A stretch of 64,000 bases of DNA, taken from positions 186,001-250,000 of the forward strand of contig CAVUWY010000003.1 of NCBI GenBank assembly GCA_963745405.1, in the 5' to 3' direction. Under the pieces are notes generated by a model. That model did not search any database. It worked only from the letters and a program-made list of their open reading frames with translations, and was not told the origin of the DNA. Positions 6,913-14,877 of this stretch are shown in pieces; within the stretch, counting starts at the first letter, position 1; each line of letters begins with the position of its first letter. Position numbers and translations under genes: made by a program. This stretch comes from C-114 sp963745405 (lineage in GTDB: Bacteria; Chloroflexota; Limnocylindria; Limnocylindrales; CSP1-4).

Positions 6913-7920
6913 GTGGTTCGCGAACATTCGGCGTCCCGGCGGCAAGCCTCAGCTTCGATCGCCTGTGTCTACGGGCCAGATGCCGCGAGCGACAGCCTGG
7001 TTAGTCACGCAGCCCTCGCCGAGGAGGCGGGCTTCGGCTTCGCGATGATCTCCGATCACTTCCACCCGTGGTCTGAAAGGGAGGGCGCCAGCCCCTTCGT
7101 CTGGACTGTCCTCGGGGCGATCGCCGAGTCGACGACCTCGATGAGGATCGGTACCGGAGTCACCTGCCCGACGATCAGGATTCACCCCGCCATCATCGCC
7201 AAGGCGAGCGCGACGACGGCCGCCCTCCTGCGCGGGCGCTTCTTCCTGAGTGTGGGGACCGGCGAGAACCTCAACGAGCACATCGTCGGCCCTGGCTGGC
7301 CCGAGTGGCCGGTCCGGGCCGAGATGCTCGAGGAGGCCGTCGGCGTGATCCGCGACCTCTGCATGGGCCGTACCGTGAGCCATCACGGATCCCACTACCA
7401 GGTCGAGGGTGCCCGGCTCTACACGCTGCCGGATGACCCTATCCCGCTGTACGTCGCCGCCGGCGGCCGACGGACGGCGGAACTCGCCGGCCGGCTCGGG
7501 GATGGACTCGTATGCACATCGCCGACGGCGGCCATCGCCACCGCGTTTCAGCGAGCCGGCGGCGACGGCCCGCGCTTCGCCCAGGTGACCGTGTGCTGGG
7601 CAGAGAGGGTGGCAGCGGCACGAAAGACGGCCCGCGAGTGGTGGCCGCAGGTCGTCCTCCACGGGGCGGCGAGCCAGGAGCTACCGCTGCCGGCCAACTT
7701 CGAGGCCCTCACGAAGGACGTGTCGGAGCAGCAGGTCGCGGACGAGATCCCGTGCGGTCCCGATCCGCAGCTCATCATCGATGCGATCGAACGCTACGTC
7801 GCGGCCGGCTTCGATCATGTCTACCTCCACCAGGTGGGACCCGACCAGGCAGGCCTTCTCGAGTTCGCAGGTCGCGAGCTCGTCCGACGTTTCGCCCGAG
7901 TACCTGTGAGCGTCGCCTGA
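6913..7920 (+). CDS. LLM-class F420-dependent oxidoreductase, N-terminus eroded
   Basis: The TIM-barrel luciferase-like fold is clear: AEEAGFGFAMISDHFHPW carries the Asp-His and following HPW typical of the Fgd-like F420 group, and IGTGVTCPTIRIHPAIIAKA, FFLSVGTGENLNEHI and PLYVAAGGRRTAELAGRLGD follow in family order. The usual first strand (an FGY-like start) is not recognisable; the residues there read SIACVYGPDAASDSL. No ATG with a ribosome site exists; GTG at 6913 is the best of poor starts. The gene may be truncated at its 5' end. Substrate unknown. Confidence 0.8.
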   Translation: MVREHSASRRQASASIACVYGPDAASDSLVSHAALAEEAGFGFAMISDHFHPWSEREGASPFVWTVLGAIAESTTSMRIGTGVTCPTIRIHPAIIAKASATTAALLRGRFFLSVGTGENLNEHIVGPGWPEWPVRAEMLEEAVGVIRDLCMGRTVSHHGSHYQVEGARLYTLPDDPIPLYVAAGGRRTAELAGRLGDGLVCTSPTAAIATAFQRAGGDGPRFAQVTVCWAERVAAARKTAREWWPQVVLHGAASQELPLPANFEALTKDVSEQQVADEIPCGPDPQLIIDAIERYVAAGFDHVYLHQVGPDQAGLLEFAGRELVRRFARVPVSVA

Positions 7921-8026
7921 TCCGGGAGCCGTCGGATCCGGGTCAGCGAGCGGTAGCGAACGGCGGGTCCCCGGCCGAAAGAACCGCTCGAAGGATCCCA
8001 GCCGGCGGTCCGGCGCCGCCGCCGCC

Positions 8027-9214
8027 TTAGGCCACAGGCCGCAGGCTGCGGCCGAGGAGGAACCACGTTGCCCCGAGGGTGGCGACCGCGATCGCGGTCA
8101 ACGCGAGCAGTCCGACCGGGTCGACCGGCGCGCCAGTGAGCATGAGCGACTGGAGCAGCGGGATCCCGTGCGTGACCGGGAGGACGGCAGCCAGGGCTCT
8201 CACGAGCGGTGTGAAGTCCTGGAGTTCGAACACGAAGCCCCCAAAGAACACTGATGCGAGGAGGACGAGCATCGACAGCTGGACGGCCTGGCGCTCCGAG
8301 TCCGCGACCGCCGAGATGAAAAGCCCGACGCCGAGCGACGCGCCGATCAGTAGGGCGATCGTGAGCGTAATCGATCCGAGGTCGCCCAGGATCGGCACGC
8401 CGAGCGCCAGCACGAGCAGCGCGAGGACCGCCGCAGCGACGAAGCCACCGAGCGCGGCGAACGCGACGGCCTTGCCGAGGATGATTTCGATCGGACTCAC
8501 TGGTGCCAAGCGGAGGATGCCGAGGATCCCGGTATGGCGCTCCCGGACGAGCGACAGCGCCGTCAGGGTGATCGCCATGTGCTGGAGGATCAGCGCGAGG
8601 GCGGCCGGGCCGAAGAACGGTACGAGCGCGGGAACGCTGGCCGCGAGGTTGGACGTTCGGACGGTGGTCGGGCTCGCGATGACGGACGGCGGGATCGATG
8701 TCCGGAGGCCGGCCTGGGCGGCCTCCGATGCGCCCTGCTCGACTGCCCGGGCGACGATCGCCTGGTTGATCGCCGTATCGACCTGCTGGGCCATGACGAG
8801 AGCGTAGTTGGCCTTGATCGGATCGACGAGGTCGTAGTCGACCTCCACGACGGGTTGCCGACCAGCTTCGAGGTCCTGCTGCATCCCCGGCGGGATGATG
8901 ACCGCGAGGTCGATCCGCCCATCGCGGACCCGCTGGCGGGCCACCGCGGCGTCGGTGCCGACCGAATTGAGTTCCCCGCCCGGCGGGATCGCCGTCGAGT
9001 ACGTCGTCGGGTCCGTCGAGAGGCCACTGTCGGCGGGGATGATGAGGACCGCCCGGATCGGCGAGCGCACGTCGCTGTAGCCGAGGCCGAACACGGCCAT
9101 CAGGAGGAACGGCCCGAGGACGAGGCTGAAGAGCACACCTGGTCGCCGGACGACCTCGACGAATTCCTTTCCGACGAGGGACAGGATCCGGCTCAGGACC
9201 TGGAACGCGATCAT
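8027..9214 (-). CDS. ABC-2 type exporter permease
   Basis: Membrane subunit of an ABC exporter, 395 residues. An N-terminal helix (VLFSLVLGPFLLMAVFGLGY) is followed by an extracytoplasmic domain of about 180 residues and then five helices in the C-terminal half, the ABC2_membrane_3 (YhhJ/YbhR-like) arrangement. The RERHTGILGILRLAPVSP coupling region is conserved. Its ATG overlaps the stop of the ATPase gene by 4 nt, so the two are translationally coupled. The substrate may be a drug, lipid or polymer; not determinable here. Confidence 0.92.
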   Translation of the reverse strand: MIAFQVLSRILSLVGKEFVEVVRRPGVLFSLVLGPFLLMAVFGLGYSDVRSPIRAVLIIPADSGLSTDPTTYSTAIPPGGELNSVGTDAAVARQRVRDGRIDLAVIIPPGMQQDLEAGRQPVVEVDYDLVDPIKANYALVMAQQVDTAINQAIVARAVEQGASEAAQAGLRTSIPPSVIASPTTVRTSNLAASVPALVPFFGPAALALILQHMAITLTALSLVRERHTGILGILRLAPVSPIEIILGKAVAFAALGGFVAAAVLALLVLALGVPILGDLGSITLTIALLIGASLGVGLFISAVADSERQAVQLSMLVLLASVFFGGFVFELQDFTPLVRALAAVLPVTHGIPLLQSLMLTGAPVDPVGLLALTAIAVATLGATWFLLGRSLRPVA

Positions 9215-10296
9215 CCGATGGACGCGCCCGGATCGCCAGCCTGCATCGACGGCCCTCTGGCCTGCGATTGTTCGGCGTCCAGGCTGGGTCGGTGAGCGGC
9301 GACGAGGCTGGCGAAGACCTCGTCGAAAGATGGTCGGACCTCCCGGCTCGAGCGGACGGTCGAGCCGTTCGACTCGACAGCCGCGATGAGCGAGGGCATC
9401 GCGGAGCCGGCATCGTCGACGGTCACCCGCGTCGTCCGGTCGGACAGGCGCTCGACGCCTCGTACCGATCCGAGGGCGGCCAGCACCTGGTTGTCGATGG
9501 GTCGGTCGGCCTCGACCTCGACCCGATCGCCGCCGACCGCCCGGCGCCGCAGGTCATCGGGCCGTCCGAGCTCGACGAGCCGGCCCTCGGATACGAGGGC
9601 GACGGCGTCGCATTCCTCGGCCTCGCCCACGTACTGCGTCGTCACGATCATCGTCCGCCCGGCCTCATCGCGGAGCCGCCGGAGCTCGGACCAGATCGAT
9701 CCGCGGAGGAGCGGATCCACGCCGGCGGTGGGTTCATCGAGGAACAGAACGACCGGCTCGTGGACGAGGGCGCAGGCAAGCTCGAGCCGTCGCTGCATGC
9801 CACCGGACAGGGCGGCCGCCCGCCGTCGGCGCGCGTCCCACAGATCGACGAGGCGGAGCACCTCGCGGACCCGGCGGCGACGGCGGAGGAACAGCAGGCC
9901 GAACAGGCTCGCCACGAGGTCGACGTTCTCGGCGGCCGTGAGCTCTGGGTAGAGGCTGAAGAGTTGCGGCATGTAGCCGATCCGCTCCCGAGCACGCCGC
10001 CCCAGCCGACGCGTGTCCTCGCCGAGGACACAGGCGCTGCCGGATGTGGGCAGCAGGCCGCCGGTGAGGACCCGCATCACGGTGCTCTTGCCGGCACCAC
10101 TCGGTCCTATCAGGCCGAGGATGGTCCCGGAAGGTACAGCGAGCGAGAGGTCCTCGACCGCGACGACCTCGTCGAACGTGCGCCCGAGACGGTCGATGAC
10201 GATCGGAGACTGATCCGGGGAGGTCACCAGCGAAGTGTCGGATGCTGCCGCTTGCAGCCGTTCCGTCTTGGACACGGCGACGCGCTGCGGGCGCAT
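9211..10296 (-). CDS. ABC transporter ATP-binding protein
   Basis: Cytoplasmic ATPase of the exporter, 361 residues. Walker A is GLIGPSGAGKST, the signature is LSGGMQRRLELA and Walker B is VVLFLDEPTAGVDP. The length exceeds a plain ATPase; the last 80 or so residues form the DrrA-type C-terminal region. Partner of the permease at 8027-9214 (4-nt overlap). No regulator gene is next to it. Confidence 0.95.
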   Translation of the reverse strand: MRPQRVAVSKTERLQAAASDTSLVTSPDQSPIVIDRLGRTFDEVVAVEDLSLAVPSGTILGLIGPSGAGKSTVMRVLTGGLLPTSGSACVLGEDTRRLGRRARERIGYMPQLFSLYPELTAAENVDLVASLFGLLFLRRRRRVREVLRLVDLWDARRRRAAALSGGMQRRLELACALVHEPVVLFLDEPTAGVDPLLRGSIWSELRRLRDEAGRTMIVTTQYVGEAEECDAVALVSEGRLVELGRPDDLRRRAVGGDRVEVEADRPIDNQVLAALGSVRGVERLSDRTTRVTVDDAGSAMPSLIAAVESNGSTVRSSREVRPSFDEVFASLVAAHRPSLDAEQSQARGPSMQAGDPGASIG

Positions 10297-10544
10297 TTCG
10301 AGATCAAGCCGGCAAGGATTGGCGTCGTGAACACGAGGTCGAGCCGATGGCTGCCTCGTTACGAAATGGCATGGGCACCCAACTTGGTCGGGTGCGGGTC
10401 CGGGAGATGACTGGGCGCATCCTCCCTCGCGCCGTCACGTCCTTCCGCGGCGCACGCCGGGGACGGCATCCGACACGTAGCGGAGCCCGGCGGAGCGCGC
10501 CGCGCGTGTCGCCGAGGCCGCGACCGAGTCTCTTGAGGCAGGCG

Positions 10545-10733
10545 TCAGCGCCGTTCTCCGGCTTCGACGCGCAGGACGCGGATCGCGGCCGTCGGCGAGG
10601 TTGCAGATGGCACGGCCCCATCCGGTGGGAGGAGCGTCGCGATGTCCGGCAGGTCGGCCGGGACGACGAGGACGGCGGCGCCGTGTTCGAGGGCGTACGC
10701 CCCGAGCGCCGCGGCGCCCTGTCGGCGCGGCAA
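10545..10733 (-). pseudogene. possible nucleotidyltransferase (CofC-like) remnant
   Basis: The frame contains GAAVLVVPADLPDIATL, which recalls the VLVVPADLP segment of 2-phospholactate guanylyltransferases (F420 synthesis). It ends soon after and starts only with TTG; a second segment in another frame at about 10430-10545 reads SAGLRYVSD, perhaps the shifted continuation. The flanks 10297-10544 and 10734-10855 show no intact gene. Weak evidence, kept because an F420-type enzyme lies in the same block. Confidence 0.22.
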
Positions 10734-10855
10734 CCAGCCCGCGGCCGGAACGCCGTACCGGCTCTCGCAGGGACTCCTGCCCTCAGGTCCCGTTCGGCAC
10801 GAGAATATAGCCCACCAGATCCCCGCGGAGTCCCGGCCACAAACGAGGAGGTTCG

Positions 10856-11578
10856 ATGATCGACCGTAGGCACCGACAACTGCGGACTCTGTCGACCGGG
10901 CTGGTGGTCTACGGGGTGGTCGGTATCGTCCTCACGGTGGTCATGCTCGGTGCGGTCGTCGTTCTCACCGGCCGGCTCGATACCATCGTCGGCCGGGTCT
11001 CGGACAGGCTCGGAACGATCTCCACCACGGTCGATAAGACGGCGACCGCTCTTGACCACGCGAGCTCGACCTCAGGGAGCTTCGGCGCGACGATCGGCCA
11101 GGCCGGACCGACGCTTCAGAAGGTGGACGACACGCTCGCCGCGACGATCGTCACCCTGCGCGATCTCGATACCACGGCTTCCACGGTGAGCATCCTCGGC
11201 CAGACCCCGCTGGCCTCGCTGGCGGGAAGATTCGGCAGCGTCGCCGACCAGCTCGAGACGCTCCACGGCGAGATCTCGACCCTCCACGGCAACCTCGCCG
11301 ACAACCAGGCCAACCTCGTCGGGCTAGGGACGAGCCTGTCCGACGTCGCAGTCCAGCTTCGCGGGGTCGACGCGATCCTCGGTTCAGATGAGATCCAGAG
11401 CAGTCTCGGTGACGCTGTCGCCGTTATCCGCTGGACGATGGTGCTCCTGACGATCTGGTTCGCTGTCCCGGCCGTCGCGGCGCTCTCGTTCGGCGTCTGG
11501 CTCCGTCGACAGCTTGGGCCGGACGGACCGAGCGCCGATGCTGCCGGCACCGAGGCGTCGAGCCGACGGAGGCCGTGA
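10856..11578 (+). CDS. membrane protein with long periplasmic-type coiled region
   Basis: AGGAGG precedes the ATG by 6 nt. The 240-residue product has an N-terminal helix (LVVYGVVGIVLTVVMLGAVV), a Ser/Thr/Leu-rich heptad region of about 145 residues (VSDRLGTISTTVDKTATALD and similar), and a C-terminal helix (WTMVLLTIWFAVPAVAALSF). Both ends are therefore likely inside with a long extracellular coiled loop, a layout like sensor or scaffold proteins. No catalytic motif. Function unknown. Confidence 0.85.
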   Translation: MIDRRHRQLRTLSTGLVVYGVVGIVLTVVMLGAVVVLTGRLDTIVGRVSDRLGTISTTVDKTATALDHASSTSGSFGATIGQAGPTLQKVDDTLAATIVTLRDLDTTASTVSILGQTPLASLAGRFGSVADQLETLHGEISTLHGNLADNQANLVGLGTSLSDVAVQLRGVDAILGSDEIQSSLGDAVAVIRWTMVLLTIWFAVPAVAALSFGVWLRRQLGPDGPSADAAGTEASSRRRP

Positions 11579-11764
11579 CCCTACAGCCGCGGTGGACAAG
11601 GAGCCGCCCCGACCCGTACGCGCGTGGGTCGCTCGACCCTGGGGGAGAGGGCGAAGCGCGCGCGCGCCCGTGAGTCGGGGCTGGGCCGAGAGTAGAGGCC
11701 CTAGGGCGCGCGCCGTCAGGGCTCAATGGCCCCTAATCCCGGGAGCCGACTCGTCCAACGGCCC

Positions 11765-11944
11765 TCACCAGACCATGACCCACCGCCCGTCGTCGAGGCG
11801 CTCGGAGCGCCCGTGGAAGCCGAGCGCGCCCTCCGGCACGATCTCGGTGGTCGGGGTGCCGCCGGGTACCGAGACGACGACCTCTGAGCCGTCGCGGGGA
11901 CCACCGCGGTCGAGGACGGTCGCCGGGGCGAGGGGAGCGGACAT
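11765..11944 (-). CDS. 59-residue hypothetical protein
   Basis: An ATG at 11944 opens a frame ending at the TGA at 11765-11767. The product begins MSAPLAPATVLDRGGPRDGS and ends RSERLDDGRWVMVW. Strong GC at third positions and a beta-strand pattern (EVVVSVPGGTPTTEIV) suggest real coding. No strong ribosome site is seen. Two palindromes lie just upstream. No homolog recalled. Confidence 0.5.
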   Translation of the reverse strand: MSAPLAPATVLDRGGPRDGSEVVVSVPGGTPTTEIVPEGALGFHGRSERLDDGRWVMVW

Positions 11945-11964
11945 GGAGCCGTGGAGGGTACCGC

Positions 11965-12004
11965 GGCTTCCATCCCTTCGGAAGCCGAGACCACGGCCGT
12001 GGTC
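11965..12004. promoter_or_regulatory. two adjacent palindromes upstream of the 59-residue gene
   Basis: GGCTTCC (11965-11971) pairs with GGAAGCC (11980-11986), and GACCACGGCCGTGGTC (11989-12004) is a perfect 16-bp palindrome. They lie 20-60 bp before the minus-strand start at 11944 and could be an operator or leader hairpins. The surrounding 11945-12144 holds no other supported feature. Confidence 0.35.
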
Positions 12005-12156
12005 GTCCTGGAGCCGCTGCCTGCGGCCGGGGGCGAAGGGGTCTCCTGAAGAACGGCCCCGGCTCGGCGTCCTGACCGCGATCTCGTCCTCGGGGGACTG
12101 GCGGGGCAGGAGCGACCGGGGCCCGGGCCTGTCCGGCGAGTCCCTACCATCGGCCG

Positions 12157-12555
12157 ATGGACCTCGCCGAGGCAGTCCTCACCGCCGTCATCGTCCTGGG
12201 GCTCGCGTGGCTCGCCCTCGTGGCGATCGTCTGGCTTCACCGCCCCTCGCGCGAGCTCACCGGGCCCGTCCTCCGACTGGTTCCCGATCTCGTCCGCCTC
12301 GTCCGGTCCCTCCTGGCCGACACGGCGACGCCTCGCAGCGTGAAGGTCGCTCTCGGTGGGCTCCTCATCTATCTCGTCTCGCCGATCGACCTCATCCCGG
12401 ACTTCCTGCCGGTGGTCGGCTCGCTCGACGACGTCGTCATCGCGGCGATCGTCCTGCGGTGGGCCGGGCGACGAATGGGGGCCGAGGATCTGCGGTCGCA
12501 CTGGACGGGGACCCCGGACGGGTTCGACATCCTTCGGCGCCTCCTCGGGCTCTGA
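12157..12555 (+). CDS. DUF1232 membrane protein
   Basis: A 132-residue protein with an N-terminal helix (LTAVIVLGLAWLALVAIVWL) and the DUF1232 hallmark YLVSPIDLIPDFLPVVGSLD in the second half, followed by a further helix. Members are small uncharacterised membrane proteins. A -10-like TACCAT at 12145-12150 ends 6 nt before the ATG and there is no ribosome site, so the mRNA is probably leaderless. Confidence 0.9.
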   Translation: MDLAEAVLTAVIVLGLAWLALVAIVWLHRPSRELTGPVLRLVPDLVRLVRSLLADTATPRSVKVALGGLLIYLVSPIDLIPDFLPVVGSLDDVVIAAIVLRWAGRRMGAEDLRSHWTGTPDGFDILRRLLGL

Positions 12556-12836
12556 CGCCGCCGAGGATCCAGCCGGGCGGACTCCGACGTCTTCTGGGCA
12601 GCCGAGGCGCGCGGCGAGAAGGCCGACCCGGACGGGCTGGCCGACCCTACCACGGCTTCGACCGCTGACCACGCCCCAGAACGCCGCCGTGAGCCTCACC
12701 CTTCCCTCAGCGACCGCGCGGGCTTCCCAGGTCGCTACGTACGCTTCCGCGCGGTCGTGCGGGGACCCTCGTAGAGCCGCCCAGTCATGCTCTCGGCCGA
12801 AGCGCGACCTCGTGACCTGGCCCTAGACTCGGAACG

Positions 12837-13493
12837 ATGAGCGACTCGATCCGGCGATCCTTCGATGCTGTTGCCGAGACGTACGCTCGCGAGTTCGCGG
12901 ATGAGCTCGACCGCAAGCCATTCGACCGCGAGCTGCTTGCCGGGTTCGCATCGAACCTGCGGCCCGGGGCGAGCGTGCTCGATGTCGGCACCGGGGCCGC
13001 CGGCCACATCGGCCGGTTCCTTGCCGATCAGGGCCTCGCCGTCACCGGGATCGACGTGTCCCCCGGCGCGATCGAGGTAGCCCGGCGCCTCAACCCCACG
13101 ATGAGCTTCGTCGTCGCCGACTTCCGGTCGCTGCCCGTCCCCGAGGCCTCCGTCGACGCCGTCGTCAGTTTCTACAGCTACATCTACGGCACCGACGAGG
13201 ACATCATCCAGGCGCTCGGCGAGGCCCGGCGCGTCCTCCGACCGGGTGGTCGGCTCCTCGCTGCGATCCACGGTGCCCTCGACGACCGGCCCAGGATCGA
13301 GACGTTCGGGGACTTCAACGGCATACCGGTCGATATCGCAATGCGGTACACGACGCCCGCCGCCTTCGCGACGCTTGTCGAGCGTGCCGGTTTGCGCACC
13401 GTGGAGCTGCGGGCGCGCGACCCATATGAGTTCGAGCATCAGAGTCGGCGGCTCTATCTCATGGCTGCCGTCCCTGTATCGCGAGAGCAGTGA
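12837..13493 (+). CDS. class I SAM-dependent methyltransferase
   Basis: A 218-residue cytoplasmic enzyme with motif I VLDVGTGAAGHIGRFLADQG, an acidic motif II ending (VTGIDVSP) and a later PGGRLLAAIHG motif, the Methyltransf_11/25 layout. The substrate cannot be predicted. TAGACT (12824-12829) ends 7 nt before the ATG, suggesting a leaderless transcript. The gap 12556-12823 shows no gene. Confidence 0.92.
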   Translation: MSDSIRRSFDAVAETYAREFADELDRKPFDRELLAGFASNLRPGASVLDVGTGAAGHIGRFLADQGLAVTGIDVSPGAIEVARRLNPTMSFVVADFRSLPVPEASVDAVVSFYSYIYGTDEDIIQALGEARRVLRPGGRLLAAIHGALDDRPRIETFGDFNGIPVDIAMRYTTPAAFATLVERAGLRTVELRARDPYEFEHQSRRLYLMAAVPVSREQ

Positions 13494-13548
13494 CAGGGTG
13501 GGCACCGAGATCCAGAAATACGCTCAACAGCAACGGCACCCAGAACTG

Positions 13549-13573
13549 GACCGGCCGTTCATGGACGCCGGTC
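13549..13573. terminator. possible terminator hairpin between convergent genes
   Basis: GACCGGC (13549-13555) pairs with GCCGGTC (13567-13573) over an 11-nt loop, between the methyltransferase stop and the convergent gene ending at 13579. There is no T-run. Confidence 0.35.
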
Positions 13574-13578
13574 TAGGC

Positions 13579-13794
13579 CTACGGTGCCGGGCGTCCTGCG
13601 CGGTCCGCGATCCAGGCTTCCCCGGCGGCCCAGAACCCGCCACCACGCGGAGTGACGCCCCGCTCCGCCGCCTCGGCCTCCCAGGACGCGATCCAGCGCT
13701 CCGCGGTCCTCGCGCCCATCGTCACGGCGAGTCGGTTTCGGAGGCCATCGCGGCGGGCTTGGTAGATCCGTTCGGGGTCGGGCTTGCGGGCCAT
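13579..13794 (-). CDS. RKPDPERIY-type small protein, copy 2
   Basis: The 71-residue product starts MARKPDPERIYQARRDGLRN and has GGAGG 9 nt before its ATG. It is helical and charged, with conserved tryptophans (AERWIASWEAEA, GGGFWAAGEAW). It aligns with the first 60 residues encoded from 3314 near the other end of the island. RKPDPERIY and the following RRD are basic enough for nucleic-acid contact, but no known domain is recognised. Confidence 0.75.
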   Translation of the reverse strand: MARKPDPERIYQARRDGLRNRLAVTMGARTAERWIASWEAEAAERGVTPRGGGFWAAGEAWIADRAGRPAP

Positions 13795-13897
13795 GGCCGG
13801 AGCCTCCGGAGCGACGGTTGGTCGCGGCCGGTACTCCGCTCTGGATGGTGATCAGAGTAGCGCGCTTCCGCCGTACGAGACCGCATCCGGTGGCGCG

Positions 13898-14389
13898 TTA
13901 CTTGATGTCCCCGCAGGCGGTGTAGGAGAGGTCCTGTCCGGAGGTGTGGAGGTGGACTTGATGGGGGCTCTTCACCAAGTCGGCCAAGGCCGCGGTCACG
14001 ACCGTCGTCCCGGTGCCATTTCGCGTGTCGTTCAGGAACAAGGCGTTCGACTCGTCGATCGCCGAGCAGGGACCCATCCCGATCATGCTGGGCATGTCCT
14101 GGTTGTAGTTGGCATCGACTTTGATCACGACCACCGTCTGGCCACCGCCGATGTCGGACAAGGTCGCCGTACCGGATACGCCGCTCGACCCGACGGCGAC
14201 GAGCTGCACCGTCTTCGTCGAGATCGCAGACGGGAGTGGGCCGCTCGGCGAGGCCGCATCGGCGGCCGGGGTGACGGCAGGGAGTGACGCCGGGGCCTCG
14301 GTAGAGCCAGCGGCGCACGCGGCCGCGATCAAGAGGACGGCCGCACCGAGGGCGGATCGTCCGAGCACACGCTGGCTCGGTTGACGCAT
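13898..14389 (-). CDS. secreted lipoprotein, CHRD/SOD-like beta domain
   Basis: The 163-residue product has a lipoprotein signal peptide with the lipobox IAAAC (lipidated Cys near residue 25), an Ala/Pro linker, and a domain of about 110 beta-rich residues (VQLVAVGSSGVSGTATLSDI, VVVIKVDANY, HQVHLHTSGQDLSYTACG). The H-VHLH pattern and strand order recall CHRD or Cu/Zn superoxide dismutase-like folds, but the full metal set of a dismutase is not evident. GAGGAG lies 8 nt before the ATG. Probably outer-leaflet anchored; function unknown. Confidence 0.8.
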   Translation of the reverse strand: MRQPSQRVLGRSALGAAVLLIAAACAAGSTEAPASLPAVTPAADAASPSGPLPSAISTKTVQLVAVGSSGVSGTATLSDIGGGQTVVVIKVDANYNQDMPSMIGMGPCSAIDESNALFLNDTRNGTGTTVVTAALADLVKSPHQVHLHTSGQDLSYTACGDIK

Positions 14390-14660
14390 CGGACGATCTC
14401 CTCGGGCGACCGGCGGATCCTTGGGCTGGACCCGTCCGCTTGGAAGGGTACGCCCCGGTGTGAGGTTCTTCGATAGCCTCCGCTCCGGTCCCTACCCTTC
14501 AATCTCGGCGAGCCGTCGACCCGCGGGTCGGGCCGACGGGCCCTCCGGTAGCAACGGTGGTAGCAATAGAGGCGCACGACCCCGACTGGACGGGCGGGCC
14601 ACAGGCCAATTCGTGCGCGAACTCGCCGTCAACGGACCCTGACGGACGCTCCGGGGCACA

Positions 14661-14705
14661 CTGCAAGACCTCTATTCAGCGGTTCGAATCCGCTCGTCGC
14701 CTCCA
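14661..14705 (+). repeat. right copy of tRNA-Cys 3' repeat (att-like)
   Basis: The sequence repeats tRNA-Cys from the anticodon loop to the encoded CCA with one change. The acceptor 5' strand and D arm are absent from the bases before it, so it is not a tRNA gene. It marks the right end of the putative island. The bases 14390-14660 and 14706-14877 around it contain no supported gene. Confidence 0.75.
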
Positions 14706-14877
14706 TCCTCCTCCCCGAACACGAGACCGAGCCGCCCAGCGCCTCCGGATCCGGCGAGTCGCGACCATCGGTCAACGGCCGAACGTCGTCGCGTACGCCC
14801 GTCGACGTGATTACCATTCGCCTTGAGGCAACCTCGAAGCAGCCGAAGCGGATGCCGTCGCGCCTGGAGGATCCGTC

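Larger units (their letters stand above)
1095..14660. mobile_element. putative genomic island at tRNA-Cys (about 13.6 kb)
   Basis: The block sits exactly between the two copies of the tRNA-Cys 3' repeat. It is unlike the flanks: low coding density, mixed strands, short hypothetical genes, a tandem paralog pair, two copies of another small gene, and truncated remnants. No integrase, excisionase, replication or conjugation gene was recognised, so if mobile it is probably a decayed or non-autonomous island. The alternative is degeneration of a duplicated tRNA-Cys gene unrelated to the genes between. Confidence 0.5.

Noticed and set aside
14661..14705. Second tRNA-Cys gene
   Set aside because: Only the 3' half is present; the preceding bases form no D arm or acceptor strand.
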